Part shown: positions 19,053-29,460 of the stretch, in pieces
Layout: every line of letters begins with the position of its first letter
How positions within the stretch are numbered: the first letter of the stretch is position 1
DNA from: Plantactinospora endophytica
GTDB lineage: Bacteria; Actinomycetota; Actinomycetes; Mycobacteriales; Micromonosporaceae
Direction of reading: 5' to 3'
Length of the DNA: 64,000 nt
NCBI RefSeq assembly: GCF_016862915.1
Contig: NZ_BONW01000041.1
Span: forward strand, 272,130 to 336,129
Position numbers and translations under genes: made by a program
Notes under the pieces: generated by a model
What the model saw: only the letters and a program-made list of their open reading frames with translations
Told to the model about the DNA's origin: nothing
Database searches by the model: none

Positions 19053-20501
19053 ATGACGGGTGCTCCGGCCGCCGACGGGCGGTACTTCGACACGGTACTG
19101 GTGGCCAACCGGGGCGAGATCGCGCTGCGGGTGCTGCGTACCTGCCGGGAACTCGGCATCCGCACGGTGCTGGTCTACTCCACCTCGGACCGGGACTCGG
19201 CGGCGGTACTCGCCGCGGACGAGGCGGTGCTGATCGGTCCGGGGCCGCCCCGGCAGAGCTACCTCTACCCGCCGGCCATCATCGAGGCGGCACTGCGGAC
19301 CGGTGCCCAGGCGATCCACCCCGGTTACGGCTTCCTCTCCGAGGACCCGGACTTCGCCGAGATCTGCGCCGCCAACGGGCTGGTCTTCGTCGGCCCCCGG
19401 CCGCAGGTGATGGCGCAGCTCGGCGACAAGGCGAAGGCGCGGGCCCTGCTGAGCCGGGCCGGCGTGCCGGTGCTGCCCGGCACCCCCGGCCCGGTGCGCA
19501 GCAGCGCGGAGGTGACCGGGGCGGCGGCCCGGATCGGGCTACCACTGATCATCAAGGCGTCCGCCGGTGGCGGCGGCCGGGGCATGTCGGTGGTGCACGA
19601 CCGGGACCGGCTGCTGCCGGCGTACCGGTCGACCCGGGCGGCGGCGCGGACCGCGTTCGGCAACGACGACGTCTACCTGGAACGGTACTGGCCCCGGGCC
19701 CGGCACGTGGAGGTGCAGGTCCTCGCCGACCAGCACGGTACGGTGCTGCACCTCGGCGAGCGGGACTGTTCCGTCCAGCGGCGGCACCAGAAGCTGATCG
19801 AGGAGAGTCCGGCGCCGGAGCTGCCGGACGGGGTCGCCGACCGGCTCGCCGAGTACGCGGTCCGGGGCGCCCGGGCGGTCGGCTACACCGGCGCCGGCAC
19901 CTTCGAGTTCCTGATCGACGGCAGCGAGACAGCGCTGATCGAGGTGAACTGCCGGATCCAGGTCGAGCACCCGGTCACCGAGATGGTCACCGGCATCGAC
20001 CTGGTCCGCGAGCAGTTGCGGGTCGCGGCGGGGCTGCCGTTGACGCTCACCCAGCCGGAGGTGCGCCCCCGGGGCGTGGCGGTGGAGTGCCGGATCAACG
20101 CCGAGGACCCGACCCGGGACTTCGCGCCGAGCCCGGGGCGGCTGGACCGGTTCGTGCCGCCCGGCGGGCCGTTCGTCCGGGTCGACACGCACGCCTATCC
20201 CGGCTGGCGGGTGCCGCCCGAGTACGACTCGCTGCTGGCGAAGGTGGTCGCCTGGGCGCCGGACCGGGCGCAGGCGCTCGCCCGGCTGGACCGGGCGCTG
20301 GCCGAACTGCGGGTCGACGGGCCGGGCGTGCGTACCACCCGGGACCTGGTCCGGGAGATCCTCGCCGATCCGGTGTTCCGGGCCGGCCGGCACACCACGT
20401 CCTTCCTGGACAGTGCCGCGTTCCGCAACACCGGCGGCACCGCGTCGGTCGTCCGGCCCCCGGACCGGGCCGTCGAGGTTGTCGCCCCGCCCGGGGGATG
20501 A
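19053..20501 (+). CDS. accC: Biotin carboxylase
   Basis: 482 residues, full length. Biotin carboxylase domains in order: FDTVLVANRGEIALRVLRTC, ATP-grasp with KASAGGGGRGMSVVHD, ERDCSVQRRHQKLIEE, EVNCRIQVEHPVTEMVTG (active-site residues) and ECRINAEDP in the C-terminal domain. Together with accDA and accB it forms a complete heteromeric acetyl-CoA carboxylase located in the polyketide cluster, so the cluster makes its own extender unit rather than relying only on the host enzyme. Confidence 0.94.
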   Translation: MTGAPAADGRYFDTVLVANRGEIALRVLRTCRELGIRTVLVYSTSDRDSAAVLAADEAVLIGPGPPRQSYLYPPAIIEAALRTGAQAIHPGYGFLSEDPDFAEICAANGLVFVGPRPQVMAQLGDKAKARALLSRAGVPVLPGTPGPVRSSAEVTGAAARIGLPLIIKASAGGGGRGMSVVHDRDRLLPAYRSTRAAARTAFGNDDVYLERYWPRARHVEVQVLADQHGTVLHLGERDCSVQRRHQKLIEESPAPELPDGVADRLAEYAVRGARAVGYTGAGTFEFLIDGSETALIEVNCRIQVEHPVTEMVTGIDLVREQLRVAAGLPLTLTQPEVRPRGVAVECRINAEDPTRDFAPSPGRLDRFVPPGGPFVRVDTHAYPGWRVPPEYDSLLAKVVAWAPDRAQALARLDRALAELRVDGPGVRTTRDLVREILADPVFRAGRHTTSFLDSAAFRNTGGTASVVRPPDRAVEVVAPPGG

Positions 20502-20523
20502 GCCGGGTTCTCATCACCGCGGG

Positions 20524-20555
20524 GGAAGACCGCAAAACGATTCCGCCATAGCGTG
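20524..20555 (+). promoter_or_regulatory. Cluster promoter element, copy 3
   Basis: GGAAGACC at 20524-20531, 17 nt, TAGCGTG at 20549-20555, 58 nt before the halogenase start and 22 nt after the accC stop. Both boxes and the spacing are identical to the copy upstream of the flavin reductase, although the spacers differ in sequence. Confidence 0.6.
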
Positions 20556-20612
20556 TTGAACGTCGGCAGCGCCCTGAGAGCGGCAATTGCCAATCCCGAT
20601 TGCGGAGGACCA

Positions 20613-22268
20613 ATGACCAGTGTGTCGAGTCGTGTCGACGGTAATTTCGACGTCATCGTCCTGGGCTCCGGAATTGCCGGATCGGTGCTCGGCGCCGTAC
20701 TCGCCCGGAATGGTGCCAGCGTGTTGCTCCTCGATGCCGGGGTGCACCCGAGGTTCGCGGTCGGCGAATCCACCACGCTCTACACGTTGAACGTCTTCCG
20801 GATCCTCGCGAAGCGGTACGACGTACCGGAGATCGAGGCGTTCTGTTCGTTCGAGGGCTGCCTCGACGCGATCGGCTCGTCGTTCGGCACCAAGCGGCAC
20901 TTCGGGTTCATGCTGCACACCGAGGGGGCGGAGCCGGACCCCCGGGAGGTCAACCAGTTCAGTCCGCCGTCGGCCCAGTTGCAGACCAGCCACCTGCACC
21001 GGCAGGACAGCGACTCCTACCTGTTCCACACCGCGATCAGCTACGGCTGCACGGCGCGGCAGGCGTTCCGGGTCGTCGAGACCGAGTTGGACGACGACGG
21101 GGTGACCGTGGTCGGGCACACCGGCGAGCGGTACCGGGGCCGCTACCTGGTGGACGGGAGCGGCTTCCGCTCGCCGATCGCCGGCAAGCTCGGCCTGCGG
21201 GCCGGGCCGGAAGCGCTGAAGCACCACTCGCGGTCGCTCTTCACCCACATGGTCAACGTCCGGCCGACCGACGAGTGCCTGCGGATGCCGGCCGCCGAGA
21301 TGCCGCCGATCCCCTGGGTACAGGGCACGATGCACCACATCATCGACCGGGGCTGGTTCTGGATCATCCCGTTCAACAACGAGCCCCGCTCGAAGAACCC
21401 GCTGGTCAGCATCGGGTTGACCTTCGACGAGCGGCGGTACCCCAAGCCGGCCGACCTCAGCCCGGAGGAGGAGTTCCGGGGGTACGTGGCCCGCTACCCG
21501 GTACTGGAGCGGATCTTCGCCGACGCCCGGACCGTACGCCCGTGGGTCTCCACCGACCGCCTCCAGTACACCTCGACCCAGACGATCGGGCCCCGCTGGT
21601 GCCTGCTGTCGCACGCCGCCGGATTCATCGACCCGCTCTATTCGCGGGGCCTCACCAACACCGGCGAGGTCATCAACTCGCTCGCCTGGCGGCTGCTGGC
21701 GGCGCTCAAGGACGACGACTTCTCGACCGAGCGTTTCCAGTACGTCGACGATCTCCAGAAGGGGCTCATCAAATACAACGACGAACTGGTGAACGCCTCG
21801 TTCGTCTCGTTCTCGAACTACGAGCTGTGGAACGCGGTCTACCGGGTCTGGGGGGCCGCCGAGATTCCCATCAACCTGCGGTTCGGGCAATATCTCGACC
21901 GCTATCTCGATTCGCGTGACGAGCGGGTGCTTATCGAGATGGAGGAGGTGCCGTTCCTCGGGCACCTGCTGCCGGACAATCCCGACTACGTACGGCTGTT
22001 CGACGAGATGGTACGGCTCACCGACGCGGTGGACCGGGGTGAACTCGACGCGGGCGTCGCCGGCCGCGAGCTGATGGCCACGGTCTCGGCGTCACCGGCG
22101 GTGGTCCGCTCGGTCGGACTCGACGACCGGGACGAGCGATTCATCTACCCGCAGCCGGAACAGCTCGCCCAGATGGTCCGCCAGCTCGCCGCCACCGGCC
22201 CCGAGCACATGCGCTACCTGACCCGCCGCCCCCGCTTCGCCCAGGTACTGCCCAAAGCCGCCGGCTGA
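20613..22268 (+). CDS. FADH2-dependent halogenase (phenol/polyketide type)
   Basis: 551 residues. FAD-binding GSGIAG (18-23), the halogenase signature WFWIIP (248-253) that excludes monooxygenase chemistry, and FIDPLYSRG (338-346), typical of phenolic-substrate halogenases. Lys94 (TKRHFGF) is a candidate for the catalytic lysine that forms lysine chloramine. It needs reduced FAD from a partner; the flavin reductase at 7.4 kb carries the same promoter. The start was set at the ATG preceded by GCGGAGGACC; an upstream in-frame ATG at 20553 lies inside the promoter element. Likely chlorinates an aromatic ring of the polyketide. Confidence 0.93.
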   Translation: MTSVSSRVDGNFDVIVLGSGIAGSVLGAVLARNGASVLLLDAGVHPRFAVGESTTLYTLNVFRILAKRYDVPEIEAFCSFEGCLDAIGSSFGTKRHFGFMLHTEGAEPDPREVNQFSPPSAQLQTSHLHRQDSDSYLFHTAISYGCTARQAFRVVETELDDDGVTVVGHTGERYRGRYLVDGSGFRSPIAGKLGLRAGPEALKHHSRSLFTHMVNVRPTDECLRMPAAEMPPIPWVQGTMHHIIDRGWFWIIPFNNEPRSKNPLVSIGLTFDERRYPKPADLSPEEEFRGYVARYPVLERIFADARTVRPWVSTDRLQYTSTQTIGPRWCLLSHAAGFIDPLYSRGLTNTGEVINSLAWRLLAALKDDDFSTERFQYVDDLQKGLIKYNDELVNASFVSFSNYELWNAVYRVWGAAEIPINLRFGQYLDRYLDSRDERVLIEMEEVPFLGHLLPDNPDYVRLFDEMVRLTDAVDRGELDAGVAGRELMATVSASPAVVRSVGLDDRDERFIYPQPEQLAQMVRQLAATGPEHMRYLTRRPRFAQVLPKAAG

Positions 22269-22320
22269 CCCACGGCGCAGACGACCGGCCACCGGCCGAG
22301 ACGACAGGAGGAGCCGAACG

Positions 22321-22575
22321 ATGGAAACCGGAACCCTGACCGACGACGACGTCCGTGGCCTGCTGCTGGCGGTGGGCGCCAGCCCGGCCGTGGCGGCCGG
22401 CGACCTGACCCGGTCCTTCGAGGAGCTGGAACTCGACTCGCTGGCCCGGATCGAGATCGCCAGCCGGGTCAAGGACCGCTTCGGGGTCGAGGTCGAGGAC
22501 GACCTCACCCCGAGCGAGACCCCGATCGGCCTGCAACGGCTGGTCAACGCGCGGCTCGCCGCAGCGGGGGTGTGA
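22321..22575 (+). CDS. Type II polyketide acyl carrier protein
   Basis: 84 residues. The phosphopantetheine site is Ser40 in the motif LELDSLARIEIASRVKDRFG, with helix II following as expected. It carries the growing chain for KS-alpha/KS-beta. In most aromatic clusters the order is KS-alpha, KS-beta, ACP; here the ACP comes first, followed by the aromatase-cupin and then the ketosynthases. Strong AGGAGGAG upstream. Confidence 0.95.
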   Translation: METGTLTDDDVRGLLLAVGASPAVAAGDLTRSFEELELDSLARIEIASRVKDRFGVEVEDDLTPSETPIGLQRLVNARLAAAGV

Positions 22576-23445
<870 letters not shown>

Positions 23446-23491
23446 GCAACGGACCCGGCCACCTGCCCAGCGACAGACCAGGGAGTACGAG

Positions 23492-24748
23492 ATGAGGCGT
23501 GCTGTTATCACCGGAGTCGGTGTGGTGGCACCGGGCGGCGGCAGCCGCGAGGAGTTCTGGCAGCGGATCGTCGACGGCCGGCCGGCGATCCGCCGGATCA
23601 GCCGGTTCGACCCGGAGCCGTTCCGCTCGCAGATCGCCGCCGAGTGCGACTTCGACCCGGCCGCGTCCGGGCTGACCCCCCGGGAGGTCCGGCGCACCGA
23701 CCGGTTCGTCCAGCTGGCGCTGGTCGCCGCGGACGAGGCGGTCGCCGACGCGGAACTGGGCGGCGTCGACCGGGACCGGCTCGGCGTCAGCCTGGGTACG
23801 GCGGTCGGCTCCACCATCCGGCTGGAGGACGAGTACGTCGTCGCCAGCGACCACGGCCGGAACTGGGTCGTCGACCACCGGCACGCCCTGCCCTTCCTCT
23901 ACCAGTCGCTGGTGCCGTCGAGCGGTGCCGCCGAACTCGCCACCCGGTTCGGCGCACACGGACCGGCGGCCGTGGTCTCCACCGGCTGCACCTCCGGGAT
24001 CGACGCGATCGGACACGCGTACAGCCTGGTCCAGGACGACGAGGCGGACGTGGTGCTCGCCGGTGCGTCGGACGCGCCGATCTCGCCGATCACGGTGGCC
24101 TGCTTCGACGCGATCCGGGCCACCAGCCCGCGCAACGCCGAGCCGACCGCCGCGTCCCGGCCGTTCGACAACGACCGGCAGGGCTTCGTACTCGGCGAGG
24201 GGGCGGCCTTCCTGGTCGTCGAGGAACTCGGCCACGCCCGGGCGAGGGGGGCCAGGATCTACTGCGAGGTGACCGGGTACGCGGCCCGGGCCAACGGCTA
24301 CCACATGACCGGGCTGCGGCCGGACGGCTTCGAACTCGGCGAGGCGATCGCCGACGTACTGCACCAGGCCCGGCTCGACCCGTCGGACGTCGGCTACATC
24401 AGCGCACACGGCTCGGGGACCAGGCAGAACGACCGGCACGAGACGGCCGCGTACAAGCGGGCGCTCGGCGAGGCGGCCCGGAAGGTGCCGATCAGCTCGA
24501 TCAAGTCGGTCGTCGGCCACTCGCTCGGCGCCATCGGCTCGATCGAGATGGCCGCCTGCGCGCTGGTACTGCAACGCGGGCTGATCCCGCCGACGGCCAA
24601 CCTGCACACCGCCGACCCGGAGTGCGACCTCGACTACACCCCGCTGGTAGCCCGGGAGGCCGTGGTGCAGCACGCGCTCTCGGTCGGCAGCGGCTTCGGC
24701 GGCTTCCAGTCCGCGATGCTCTTCGGTAAGCCGGCGGAGGAGTCGTGA
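23492..24748 (+). CDS. Type II PKS ketosynthase alpha (KS-alpha)
   Basis: 418 residues. Thiolase-fold ketosynthase with the catalytic Cys166 in [15 protein letters not shown], His in [14 protein letters not shown], and Lys/His in [20 protein letters not shown]. It condenses malonyl units on the ACP as a heterodimer with the next gene, whose GTG start overlaps this stop (GTGA). Full length, no oddities. GGGAGTACGAG precedes the ATG. Confidence 0.96.
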   Translation: MRRAVITGVGVVAPGGGSREEFWQRIVDGRPAIRRISRFDPEPFRSQIAAECDFDPAASGLTPREVRRTDRFVQLALVAADEAVADAELGGVDRDRLGVSLGTAVGSTIRLEDEYVVASDHGRNWVVDHRHALPFLYQSLVPSSGAAELATRFGAHGPAAVVSTGCTSGIDAIGHAYSLVQDDEADVVLAGASDAPISPITVACFDAIRATSPRNAEPTAASRPFDNDRQGFVLGEGAAFLVVEELGHARARGARIYCEVTGYAARANGYHMTGLRPDGFELGEAIADVLHQARLDPSDVGYISAHGSGTRQNDRHETAAYKRALGEAARKVPISSIKSVVGHSLGAIGSIEMAACALVLQRGLIPPTANLHTADPECDLDYTPLVAREAVVQHALSVGSGFGGFQSAMLFGKPAEES

Positions 24749-25980
24749 GCCGCGCGGCGGTGATCACCGGCATCGGGGTGGTGGCCCCGACCGGGACCGG
24801 GGTCGACGAGCACTGGCGGAACAGCCTCGCCGGGATCAGCGGCATCCGGCCTATCGACGAGTTCGACGTCTCGGCCCTGCCGGTCGCGGTCGCCGGGCAG
24901 GTCGCCGGCTTCGACCAGACCGGGTGGGTCGAGCACCGGCTGATCGTGCAGACCGACCGGTGGACCTGGCTGGCCCTGGCCGCCGCTCGGCTGGCCCTGG
25001 ACGACGCGGGACTCGACCCCCGGAAAGCGCCTCCGCTGGGGCTCTCCGTGGTGACCGCGAGCGGCTCCGGCGGCAACCTGTTCGGCCAGCGGGAGATCCA
25101 GGCGCTCTGGTCGACCGGGCCGCGTGCGGTCAGCGCGTACCAGTCGATCGGCTGGTTCTACGCCGCGAGCAGCGGGCAGATCTCGATCCTGCACCAGCTC
25201 AAGGGCCAGTGCGGGGTGCTGGTCGCGGACGGGGCGGGCGGCATCGACGCGGCGTGGCAGGCCCGCCGGATCCTGGCCCGGGGCGGCGACGCCGTACTCG
25301 TCGGCGGCACCGAGGCGCCGCTGTCGCCGTACGCGCTGGCCTGCCAGAGCAGCCAGCGGACGCTCAGCGCGGGCGGCGACGCCGCGACCGCGTACCGGCC
25401 GTTCGCGGCGGACGCCACCGGCGGGGTACCCGGCGAGGGCGGCGCCATGCTGGTGGTCGAGCCCCGGCACCGGGCGTACGCCCGAGGTGCCCGGGTCTAC
25501 GCCGAGCTGGCCGGTGCGGCGGCCACCCACGACGCGTACGACCCGGAGGAACCGGCGCCGGACTGCCGGCACCTGACCCGGGCCATCCGGCAGGCGCTGG
25601 ACCGGGCCCGGTGCGGCCCCGACGACGTGGACGTGGTCTTCGCCGACGGCGCCGGTGACCGGCAGCTCGACCGGCTGGAGGCGGCGGCGCTCGGCGAGGT
25701 CTTCGGCGCGGGTGCCGTTCCGGTGACGGTGCCGAAGACGATGACCGGGCGACTCTGCTCGGGTGCCGCCCCACTGGACCTCGGCTGGGCCGCGCTGGCG
25801 CTGCACCACGGGGTGATCCCGCCCTCGGTGAATGTCGCCGCCGACCCCGGGTACGGCCTGGACCTGGTGGTCGAGCCGCGCCCGGCCCGGCTGCGCCGGG
25901 CCCTGGTGGTGGCCCGGGGCAGTGGGGGTTTCAACTCCGCCGCCGTACTCGCCGCCGCGTCGCCGGAGGCGGACCGATGA
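24745..25980 (+). CDS. Type II PKS chain-length factor (KS-beta)
   Basis: 411 residues, same fold as KS-alpha but the active-site Cys is replaced: [15 protein letters not shown] aligns with [12 protein letters not shown], placing Ala164 at the Cys position. Most chain-length factors carry Gln there. The second His region reads [13 protein letters not shown], again lacking the catalytic His. It sets chain length together with KS-alpha; size cannot be predicted by eye. Overlaps KS-alpha upstream and the PEP-utilising enzyme downstream (ATGA). Confidence 0.94.
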   Translation: MSRAAVITGIGVVAPTGTGVDEHWRNSLAGISGIRPIDEFDVSALPVAVAGQVAGFDQTGWVEHRLIVQTDRWTWLALAAARLALDDAGLDPRKAPPLGLSVVTASGSGGNLFGQREIQALWSTGPRAVSAYQSIGWFYAASSGQISILHQLKGQCGVLVADGAGGIDAAWQARRILARGGDAVLVGGTEAPLSPYALACQSSQRTLSAGGDAATAYRPFAADATGGVPGEGGAMLVVEPRHRAYARGARVYAELAGAAATHDAYDPEEPAPDCRHLTRAIRQALDRARCGPDDVDVVFADGAGDRQLDRLEAAALGEVFGAGAVPVTVPKTMTGRLCSGAAPLDLGWAALALHHGVIPPSVNVAADPGYGLDLVVEPRPARLRRALVVARGSGGFNSAAVLAAASPEADR

Positions 25981-28415
25981 GCGCGGGCCCGGCCCGGCCC
26001 CCTCGACCGCACCGGGCCGGGCCTGCCCTGGTCACGCTGGCCGAAGCACACCGGTACGACGCCGATCTGCTCGGTACGAAGGCCGCCGCGCTGGCCCGGC
26101 TCGCCGCCGCCGGCCTGCCCGTGCCACCTGGCGTGGTGGTCACCATCGCCGCCGGGCCGGACGGATGGGACGCCGACCTGCTCGCGGCGATCGACGCGAT
26201 GACCGGCCGCGACGGCATGGCCGGCAGCCACGGAACCGGGGACGTCCACGGCACCGAAAGCATCGACGGAACCGACGGGACCGGAAGGTTCGACGGCGAG
26301 TTGTTCGCGGTCCGCTCGTCGGCCCGGGACGAGGACCTGGCGGGTGCCTCCTACGCCGGTCTCTACGACAGCTACCTGGACGTCGACCGGGCCGGTCTGG
26401 TCGAGGCGGTCCGCCGCTGCCTGCGTTCGGCCGACGGGGTCGAGGTCGCCGCCTACCAGCGGGCCCGGCAGCCGATCGGCACCGGCGCCGGTACTACCGC
26501 ACCGCCGTCGGCCGGAGCGCCGGCCACCAGCGGTACCGCCGGCACCGGGCCAGGCGGGATGGGCGAGATGGGCGACGCGGCCGGACCGAGCGGCGCGGGC
26601 GGTGCGGGCGGGATGGCCGTGCTGGTGCAGCGGATGGTGCGGGCCCGGGCGGCCGGGGTGGCGTTCACCGCCCATCCGCTGACCGGGGCCCGGGACGAGA
26701 CCGTGGTCAACGCGGTGCGCGGGCTCGGCGAGCGGCTGGTCTCCGGCGCCGCCGTCGGCGACGAGTGGGTGGTCGGCAACGGCACCGCCCGGTGCCTGCG
26801 CGACACCGAGCACGCCCTCGACGAGGCGGACGCGCTGCGGGTCGCCGCCCTCGCCGCCCGGGTGGCGGCCCTGGCCGAGCAGCCGCAGGACGTCGAGTGG
26901 GCGCTGGCCGACGGTGCCGAACCGGTGCTGTTGCAGGCCCGGCCGATGACCGCACTGCCCGAGCCGGCGACCTGGGTACCGCCCGGACCCGGCTCGTGGA
27001 TGCGCAACTTCCGGCTCGGCGAGTGGCTGCCCGAGCCGGTCACCCCGCTCTTCGGCGACTGGCTGCTGCCCCGGATCGAGTACGGCTTCCTGGCTGCGAT
27101 GCGGCAGCGGGCCGGTGCGGCCGTACGGTTTCCGCAGGGGCAGGTCAACGGCTGGTACTACACGGCGCATCCCCGACCGCCGGCCGTACTGGCGGCGCTG
27201 GCCCGGGGACGGCTGCGGTTGCTGCGTTACCTGTGGACGGTGCTCTTCCAGGCTGGCCGCCGGCCGGAGCACGCCGACCGGGTGCTGCTCGGCGGGCTGG
27301 CCCTGCACTGGCGGGCGACCTTCCTGCCCGGCTACCGGGCGGCGGTACGGGCTGCCGAGGAGCGGGTCGAGACAGCCTCCCGGGCCGAACTCGTCGCCCT
27401 GGTGGACGAGGTCGGCGCGCTGGCCGGTACCCAGATGTTCTGGATCTCCGCCGTCGGCGGGGCGGCCTGGAAGATGGAGGGTGCGCTGGCGGCGTACCTT
27501 CGGGACCGGCTCGGCGGGCGGTGCGCCGACGCGGTGCAGTGGCTGCTCTGCGGGCTGCCCTGCGGCGAGGCCCGGCTGGCCCCGTACGCGGTGTCCAGCC
27601 TGGACTGGTTCCGGCCCACCCTCGGCGAGCTGCCGGCGGCGCCCGGCGGCCCGGACCCGGACCGTCGACGTCGACTGGTCGAGCGGCGGATGCGGGCCGA
27701 GGCGGACTGCCGGTCCGCGCTCGCCGACCGCCCGGCCGACCTGGCCCGGTTCGAGACCCTGCTGGCCGTTGCCCGCAAGTACGCGGTGCTGCGCGACGAG
27801 CAGGGCCCGCTGCTGACCCTCGGCTGGCCGGTACTGCGCCGCGCCGTGCTCGGGCTCGGCGAACTGGCCCGGGCGGCCGGGGTGGTCGACGACCCGGCGG
27901 ACGCGTTCTTCCTCACCACCGCCGAACTGGCCGGCAGCCGGCCGGCCCAGGAGCGGGTGCGGCACCGCCGGGAACGCTGGGAGCGGCAGCGCCGGCTCTC
28001 TCCGCCGCTGACCCTGGGACCGCCCGAGAAGTTGGCCGAGAAGTTCCTCGACGCCACCGTCGAGGCGGTCCGGACCAGGTCGGTGGTGCCGGACGGGGCG
28101 ATCGTCGGGCATCCGGCCAGTCCCGGCCGGGCGACCGGACCGGCCCGACTGGTGCGCGGCCCGGAGGACTTCGCCCGGTTCGCCGCCGGTGAGGTGCTGG
28201 TGGGCCAGGCGACGGCACCGGCCTGGACGCCGCTGTTCGCCCGGGCGGCGGCGGTGGTGACCGACGGCGGGACGCTGGCCGCGCACGCCTCGCTGATCGC
28301 CCGGGAGTACGGCATTCCGGCCGTCGTCGGTGCGGGCGACGCCACCGCCCGGATCCGGGACGGCCAACTGGTCACGGTGGACGGCGGAGCCGGCACCGTC
28401 GAGCTGGACGGGTGA
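25977..28415 (+). CDS. PEP-utilising/rifampicin-phosphotransferase-like enzyme
   Basis: 812 residues. N-terminal ATP-grasp (PPDK_N): LGTKAAALARLAAAGLPVPP, FAVRSSARDEDLAGASYAGL, VLVQRMVRARAAGVAFTAHP and DVEWALADG...LLQARPMT. A large substrate domain (about 330-700) follows, then the swivelling phosphohistidine domain with His770 in GTLAAHASLIAREYGIPAVV, closest in pattern to rifampicin phosphotransferases. These enzymes transfer the beta-phosphate of ATP through His to a hydroxyl. Two glycine-rich low-complexity inserts lie near residues 80-102 and 162-215. In the middle of the PKS operon it could phosphorylate the polyketide for protection or to set up a dehydration. No described role for it in this pathway type is known to me. 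Confidence 0.85.
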   Translation: MSAGPARPPRPHRAGPALVTLAEAHRYDADLLGTKAAALARLAAAGLPVPPGVVVTIAAGPDGWDADLLAAIDAMTGRDGMAGSHGTGDVHGTESIDGTDGTGRFDGELFAVRSSARDEDLAGASYAGLYDSYLDVDRAGLVEAVRRCLRSADGVEVAAYQRARQPIGTGAGTTAPPSAGAPATSGTAGTGPGGMGEMGDAAGPSGAGGAGGMAVLVQRMVRARAAGVAFTAHPLTGARDETVVNAVRGLGERLVSGAAVGDEWVVGNGTARCLRDTEHALDEADALRVAALAARVAALAEQPQDVEWALADGAEPVLLQARPMTALPEPATWVPPGPGSWMRNFRLGEWLPEPVTPLFGDWLLPRIEYGFLAAMRQRAGAAVRFPQGQVNGWYYTAHPRPPAVLAALARGRLRLLRYLWTVLFQAGRRPEHADRVLLGGLALHWRATFLPGYRAAVRAAEERVETASRAELVALVDEVGALAGTQMFWISAVGGAAWKMEGALAAYLRDRLGGRCADAVQWLLCGLPCGEARLAPYAVSSLDWFRPTLGELPAAPGGPDPDRRRRLVERRMRAEADCRSALADRPADLARFETLLAVARKYAVLRDEQGPLLTLGWPVLRRAVLGLGELARAAGVVDDPADAFFLTTAELAGSRPAQERVRHRRERWERQRRLSPPLTLGPPEKLAEKFLDATVEAVRTRSVVPDGAIVGHPASPGRATGPARLVRGPEDFARFAAGEVLVGQATAPAWTPLFARAAAVVTDGGTLAAHASLIAREYGIPAVVGAGDATARIRDGQLVTVDGGAGTVELDG

Positions 28416-28426
28416 CGGGAGGGATC

Positions 28427-29455
28427 ATGGCGGGAACGGCGGTGAGCCGGCGACGGGAAACCGGGACGACGTCGTCCGACGGTGCCGTACCGGCGGTCGC
28501 GGTGCACGGACTGGCGAAACGCTACGGCGACGTCGAGGCGGTCCGGGGCATCGACCTGGCGGTGCTGCCGGGCGAGACGTTCGGCTTTCTCGGGCCGAAC
28601 GGCGCCGGCAAGTCCACGACGATCAACATGCTCTGTACGCTGATCCGCCCCACGGCGGGCACGGCCACGGTCGCCGGCTACGACGTGGTGACCGAGCGGG
28701 ACCGGGTACGCCAGCAGATCGGGCTGGTGTTCCAGGACAGCACCCTGGACAACTACCTCACCGCCGAACGCAACCTGCGGTTCCACGCCGAGCTGTACGG
28801 CATGCCCCGCGCCTCGGTACCGGACCGGCTGCGCCGGATGCTGGAGATCGTCGGGCTCTGGGAACGGCGGCGTGGCCTGGTCGGCACCTTCTCCGGCGGC
28901 ATGAAGCGGCGGCTGGAGATCGCCCGGGGGCTGCTGCACGAGCCCCGGGTGCTCTTCCTCGACGAGCCGACCGTCGGGCTGGACCCGCAGACCCGGACCT
29001 CGATCTGGGCGTACATCAACGAGCTGAAGCGGACCGAGCGGACCACCATCTTCATGACCACGCACTACATGGACGAGGCGGAGTTCTGCGACCGGATCGC
29101 CATCATCGACCACGGCCGGATCGTCGTGGTGGACACCCCCGAGGCGCTGAAGGCGAGCGTCGGGGACGACCGGGTGCGGATCAACACCGACGACGACGGG
29201 CGGGCCGTCGCTGCGCTGCGGGAGCGGTTCGGTGTCGAGGCGGCCGTCCGGGACGGTGCGGTCGACTTCGCCGTACCGGCGGGAGCGCAGTTCGTACCGC
29301 GACTCTTCGCCGAACTGGGCGTGCCGATCCGCGCCGTGACGGTGGCCCAGCCGTCGCTGGACGACGTGTTCCTGGCGTACACCGGCAGCACCATCCGGGA
29401 GGCCGAGGCGTCGGCAACCGACGACCTGCGGCGACTCGCGCACCGAGGGAGGTAG
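28427..29455 (+). CDS. ABC transporter ATPase, DrrA-like drug exporter
   Basis: 342 residues. Walker A GPNGAGKST, Q-loop GLVFQDSTLDNYLTAE, signature FSGGMKRRLEI, Walker B LFLDEPTVGLDP, switch His in MTTHYMDEAE, and the DrrA-type C-terminal domain ending SLDDVFLAYTG. Start set at the ATG after GGGAGGGATC; a GTG at 28412 overlapping the previous stop is the alternative. With the permease 5 nt downstream it should export the product and give self-resistance. Confidence 0.92.
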   Translation: MAGTAVSRRRETGTTSSDGAVPAVAVHGLAKRYGDVEAVRGIDLAVLPGETFGFLGPNGAGKSTTINMLCTLIRPTAGTATVAGYDVVTERDRVRQQIGLVFQDSTLDNYLTAERNLRFHAELYGMPRASVPDRLRRMLEIVGLWERRRGLVGTFSGGMKRRLEIARGLLHEPRVLFLDEPTVGLDPQTRTSIWAYINELKRTERTTIFMTTHYMDEAEFCDRIAIIDHGRIVVVDTPEALKASVGDDRVRINTDDDGRAVAALRERFGVEAAVRDGAVDFAVPAGAQFVPRLFAELGVPIRAVTVAQPSLDDVFLAYTGSTIREAEASATDDLRRLAHRGR

Positions 29456-29460
29456 ACCGG

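Noticed and set aside
25497..28367. Long open frame of about 950 codons on the minus strand opposite the PEP-utilising enzyme
   Set aside because: It is a GC-shadow frame: Arg/Pro/Gly-rich, no motif, and entirely opposite genes with clear motifs.
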